A stretch of 6,973 nucleotides of DNA from an uncultured Asticcacaulis sp. GTDB lineage: Bacteria > Pseudomonadota > Alphaproteobacteria > Caulobacterales > Caulobacteraceae. Below, in pieces: positions 5,130-6,973 of the stretch (position 1 is its first letter; every line of letters starts with the position of its first letter). A model generated the notes under the pieces. It did not search any database and had not been told where the DNA came from. It saw only the letters and a list, made by a program, of their open reading frames with translations. The position numbers and the translations under genes were made by a program. The stretch spans positions 1 through 6,973 of the forward strand of contig CAMLPZ010000226.1 of NCBI GenBank assembly GCA_946482045.1, in the 5' to 3' direction.

Positions 5130-6973
5130 GTACCACGACCGAGAAACCCGAAGCCGATACGCCGTCCGACGGCCCATTGCTCGACCTGACCGATTCTGGG
5201 GTCAAGAAATTCATCAAGGCGGCCAAGGCGCGCGGCTACGTCACTATGGACGAGCTGAACAAGGTTCTGCCGTCTGAGGAGTTCACTTCCGAGCAGATCG
5301 AAGACACGCTGGCCATGCTCACCGAGATGGGTGTCAACGTCATCGAGTCCGAAGAGGAAGCCAGCGAGACGACCGAAGTCGCCGTCCGCGAGGAAGCAGG
5401 CGCCTTGGCCGAAACCGGCAAGACGTCGGCCTATGACCGCACCGACGACCCTGTCCGCATGTACCTGCGCGAAATGGGTTCGGTCGAACTGCTGTCGCGC
5501 GAAGGCGAAATCGCCATCGCCAAGCGGATCGAAGCCGGCCGCGACACAATGATTCGCGGCCTTTGCGAATCCGCCCTGACCTTCGAAGCCATCATGGTGT
5601 GGCGCGAGGAACTGGGCTCCGGCCGCATCCTGCTGCGCGAAATTATCGACCTGGAGGGCACTTATGGCGGTGGCCCGTCGGAAGGCCCGCCTCCGGGCGC
5701 CTTGGGTGAAGATAGTGAAGAAGAAGACGCAGGCGACGGCGTCATAGCTCTGCGCGCGCCTGCGCCGGTCGTCAAGGCGCCTGAGCCGAAGCCAGAACCG
5801 AAGCCCGAGCCCAAGCCGCAGCCCGTCGTGGAAGCGAAGAAGCCGGAGCCGAAGAAGAAGTCGGGCGACGAAGACGACGATGACGACTACGTCCCGATGG
5901 ACGAGGAAGAAAAGAAGCCCGAAGCCGTCGAAGAGGAGGAAGAAGACGACTTCGACGACGGTGCCGGTCCGTCGGTCTCGGCCATGGAATCGGAGCTGCG
6001 CGAAGGCGTTATGGCGACGCTCGACGCCATTGCCGGTGAGTTTGAGACCTATCGCCGTGTCCAGGACAAGATCCTCGGTGCCAAGCTCGAAGGCCAGCCC
6101 GTCGATCCGGCCGACAAGGCGGCGCACGAAGAAGTCACCTCGACCATCACGCGTCACCTCAAGACGCTGAAGCTCAACAACCAGCGGATTGAAGCCCTGG
6201 TTGAGCAGCTCTATGCCATCAACAAGCGCCTGATGTCGCTGGAAGGCCGCCTGCTGCGTCTGGCGGACTCTTACGGGATTTCGCGGACCGAGTTCCTGAC
6301 GGCCTACTATTCGCGCGAACTCGACCCGCAATGGGGCGACAAGGTGCGCGAGATGGGCGTGCGCTGGCAGAAGTTCATCGACAACGATTCGGGCGCCATT
6401 GCCCGTATCCGTGGCGATGTCACGCAACTGGCGACCGATATGGGCGTGGCGGTCGACGACTTCCGCCGCATCGTCCAGACGGTGCAGAAAGGCGAGCGCG
6501 AAGCCCGTCAGGCGAAGACTGAAATGGTCGAAGCCAACCTGCGTCTCGTGATTTCGATCGCCAAGAAGTACACCAATCGCGGCCTGCAATTCCTCGACCT
6601 GATCCAGGAAGGCAATATCGGCCTGATGAAGGCGGTCGACAAGTTCGAATACCGCCGCGGTTACAAGTTCTCGACCTATGCAACCTGGTGGATTCGTCAG
6701 GCGATCACGCGCTCGATCGCCGACCAGGCGCGGACCATCCGTATCCCGGTCCACATGATCGAGACGATCAACAAGATCGTTCGCACCTCACGCCAGATGC
6801 TGCACGAAATCGGCCGCGAGCCGACGCCGGAAGAACTGGCTGAAAAGCTGGCCATGCCGCTGGAAAAGGTGCGCAAGGTCCTGAAGATTGCCAAGGAGCC
6901 GATTTCGCTCGAAACCCCGATCGGCGACGAAGAGGATTCGCACCTCGGCGACTTCATCGAGGACAAGAACGCG
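5126..6973 (+). CDS. rpoD: Primary sigma factor RpoD (sigma-70 family), C-terminus outside the window
   Basis: RpoD directs RNA polymerase to housekeeping promoters. The window holds 616 residues from the ATG at 5126, cut in region 3. Region 1.1, an acidic autoinhibitory domain present only in primary sigmas, is visible at about 20-75 ([20 protein letters not shown]). Region 1.2 is at about 104-137 ([21 protein letters not shown]). A long non-conserved region spans about 138-440. Region 2 is at about 465-542: the core-binding and signature segment [20 protein letters not shown] (491-510), then [22 protein letters not shown] (513-534), which melts and reads the -10. Region 3 starts near 543 ([23 protein letters not shown]). 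The domain that reads the -35 is beyond base 6973. The non-conserved region carries a Pro-Lys-Glu repeat and a very acidic stretch (about 219-281). The start is backed by GAAGGG at 5111-5116. rpoD follows dnaG in the classical order and is probably transcribed by readthrough plus its own promoter. Confidence 0.97.
   Translation, partial: MSTTTEKPEADTPSDGPLLDLTDSGVKKFIKAAKARGYVTMDELNKVLPSEEFTSEQIEDTLAMLTEMGVNVIESEEEASETTEVAVREEAGALAETGKTSAYDRTDDPVRMYLREMGSVELLSREGEIAIAKRIEAGRDTMIRGLCESALTFEAIMVWREELGSGRILLREIIDLEGTYGGGPSEGPPPGALGEDSEEEDAGDGVIALRAPAPVVKAPEPKPEPKPEPKPQPVVEAKKPEPKKKSGDEDDDDDYVPMDEEEKKPEAVEEEEEDDFDDGAGPSVSAMESELREGVMATLDAIAGEFETYRRVQDKILGAKLEGQPVDPADKAAHEEVTSTITRHLKTLKLNNQRIEALVEQLYAINKRLMSLEGRLLRLADSYGISRTEFLTAYYSRELDPQWGDKVREMGVRWQKFIDNDSGAIARIRGDVTQLATDMGVAVDDFRRIVQTVQKGEREARQAKTEMVEANLRLVISIAKKYTNRGLQFLDLIQEGNIGLMKAVDKFEYRRGYKFSTYATWWIRQAITRSIADQARTIRIPVHMIETINKIVRTSRQMLHEIGREPTPEELAEKLAMPLEKVRKVLKIAKEPISLETPIGDEEDSHLGDFIEDKNA
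5780..5824 (+). repeat. Short in-frame Pro-Glu-Pro-Lys repeat inside rpoD
   Basis: Residues 219-233 of RpoD read as alternating Pro with Glu/Lys ([15 protein letters not shown]), encoded by near-identical 12-bp units of the GAGCCGAAGCCA type. Similar Pro-Glu-Lys codons recur at about residues 240-245. It sits in the non-conserved region between regions 1.2 and 2 and probably forms an extended, disordered linker. Such repeats can change length between strains. Confidence 0.7.

Noticed and set aside
5093..6754. A 553-codon open frame on the minus strand across most of rpoD
   Set aside because: It is antisense to a certain rpoD with perfect family motifs. Long antisense frames are expected opposite GC-rich genes. 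The predicted protein has no recognisable motif and is rich in Arg, Leu and Phe as reverse-complement artefacts are.

Overview
The window looks like chromosomal DNA of a GC-rich alphaproteobacterium, most likely of the Caulobacterales (an Asticcacaulis/Caulobacter-type organism). This rests on three things: a DnaG whose N-terminus begins M-R-F-D-D and carries LSPFTKEKTPSF in place of the usual zinc-ribbon sequence, a dnaG-rpoD pair without rpsU, and -10 elements resembling the Caulobacter housekeeping consensus GCTANAWC. The genus is an inference from remembered family sequences, not from a database search.

Left half, minus strand. The window opens inside carA, the glutaminase subunit of carbamoyl-phosphate synthase. 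Its start is at 980 and its C-terminus lies beyond base 1. A 105-bp gap carries a plausible carA promoter. Upstream lie three more minus-strand genes with short gaps (37 and 20 bp): a Mug-type mismatch-specific DNA glycosylase, a YbjQ/UPF0145 small protein and a secreted GH5 subfamily-8-like endo-beta-mannanase. The order of transcription would be mannanase, ybjQ, mug, and they could form one transcript.

Right half, plus strand. A 111-bp divergent region separates the mannanase from dnaG (primase). It contains a perfect 12-bp inverted repeat with a 5-bp spacer, placed over the likely -35 region of the mannanase promoter. A dnaG -10 element sits exactly where it would yield a leaderless GTG-initiated mRNA. 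After dnaG comes a 164-bp leader with mutually exclusive GC-rich hairpins and a possible 10-codon upstream ORF that overlaps the start of rpoD by ATGA. rpoD, the primary sigma factor, runs off the right edge in region 3. dnaG and rpoD are the core of the 'macromolecular synthesis' operon that links replication priming to transcription initiation.

I see no phage, IS element, tRNA, rRNA or CRISPR array, and no unexplained stretch above 300 bp. Most of the window is ordinary housekeeping DNA. The points worth a second look are the primase zinc ribbon with all four metal ligands replaced, the glycosylase with Ala in place of the catalytic Asn, the palindrome between mannanase and dnaG, and the structured leader of rpoD.
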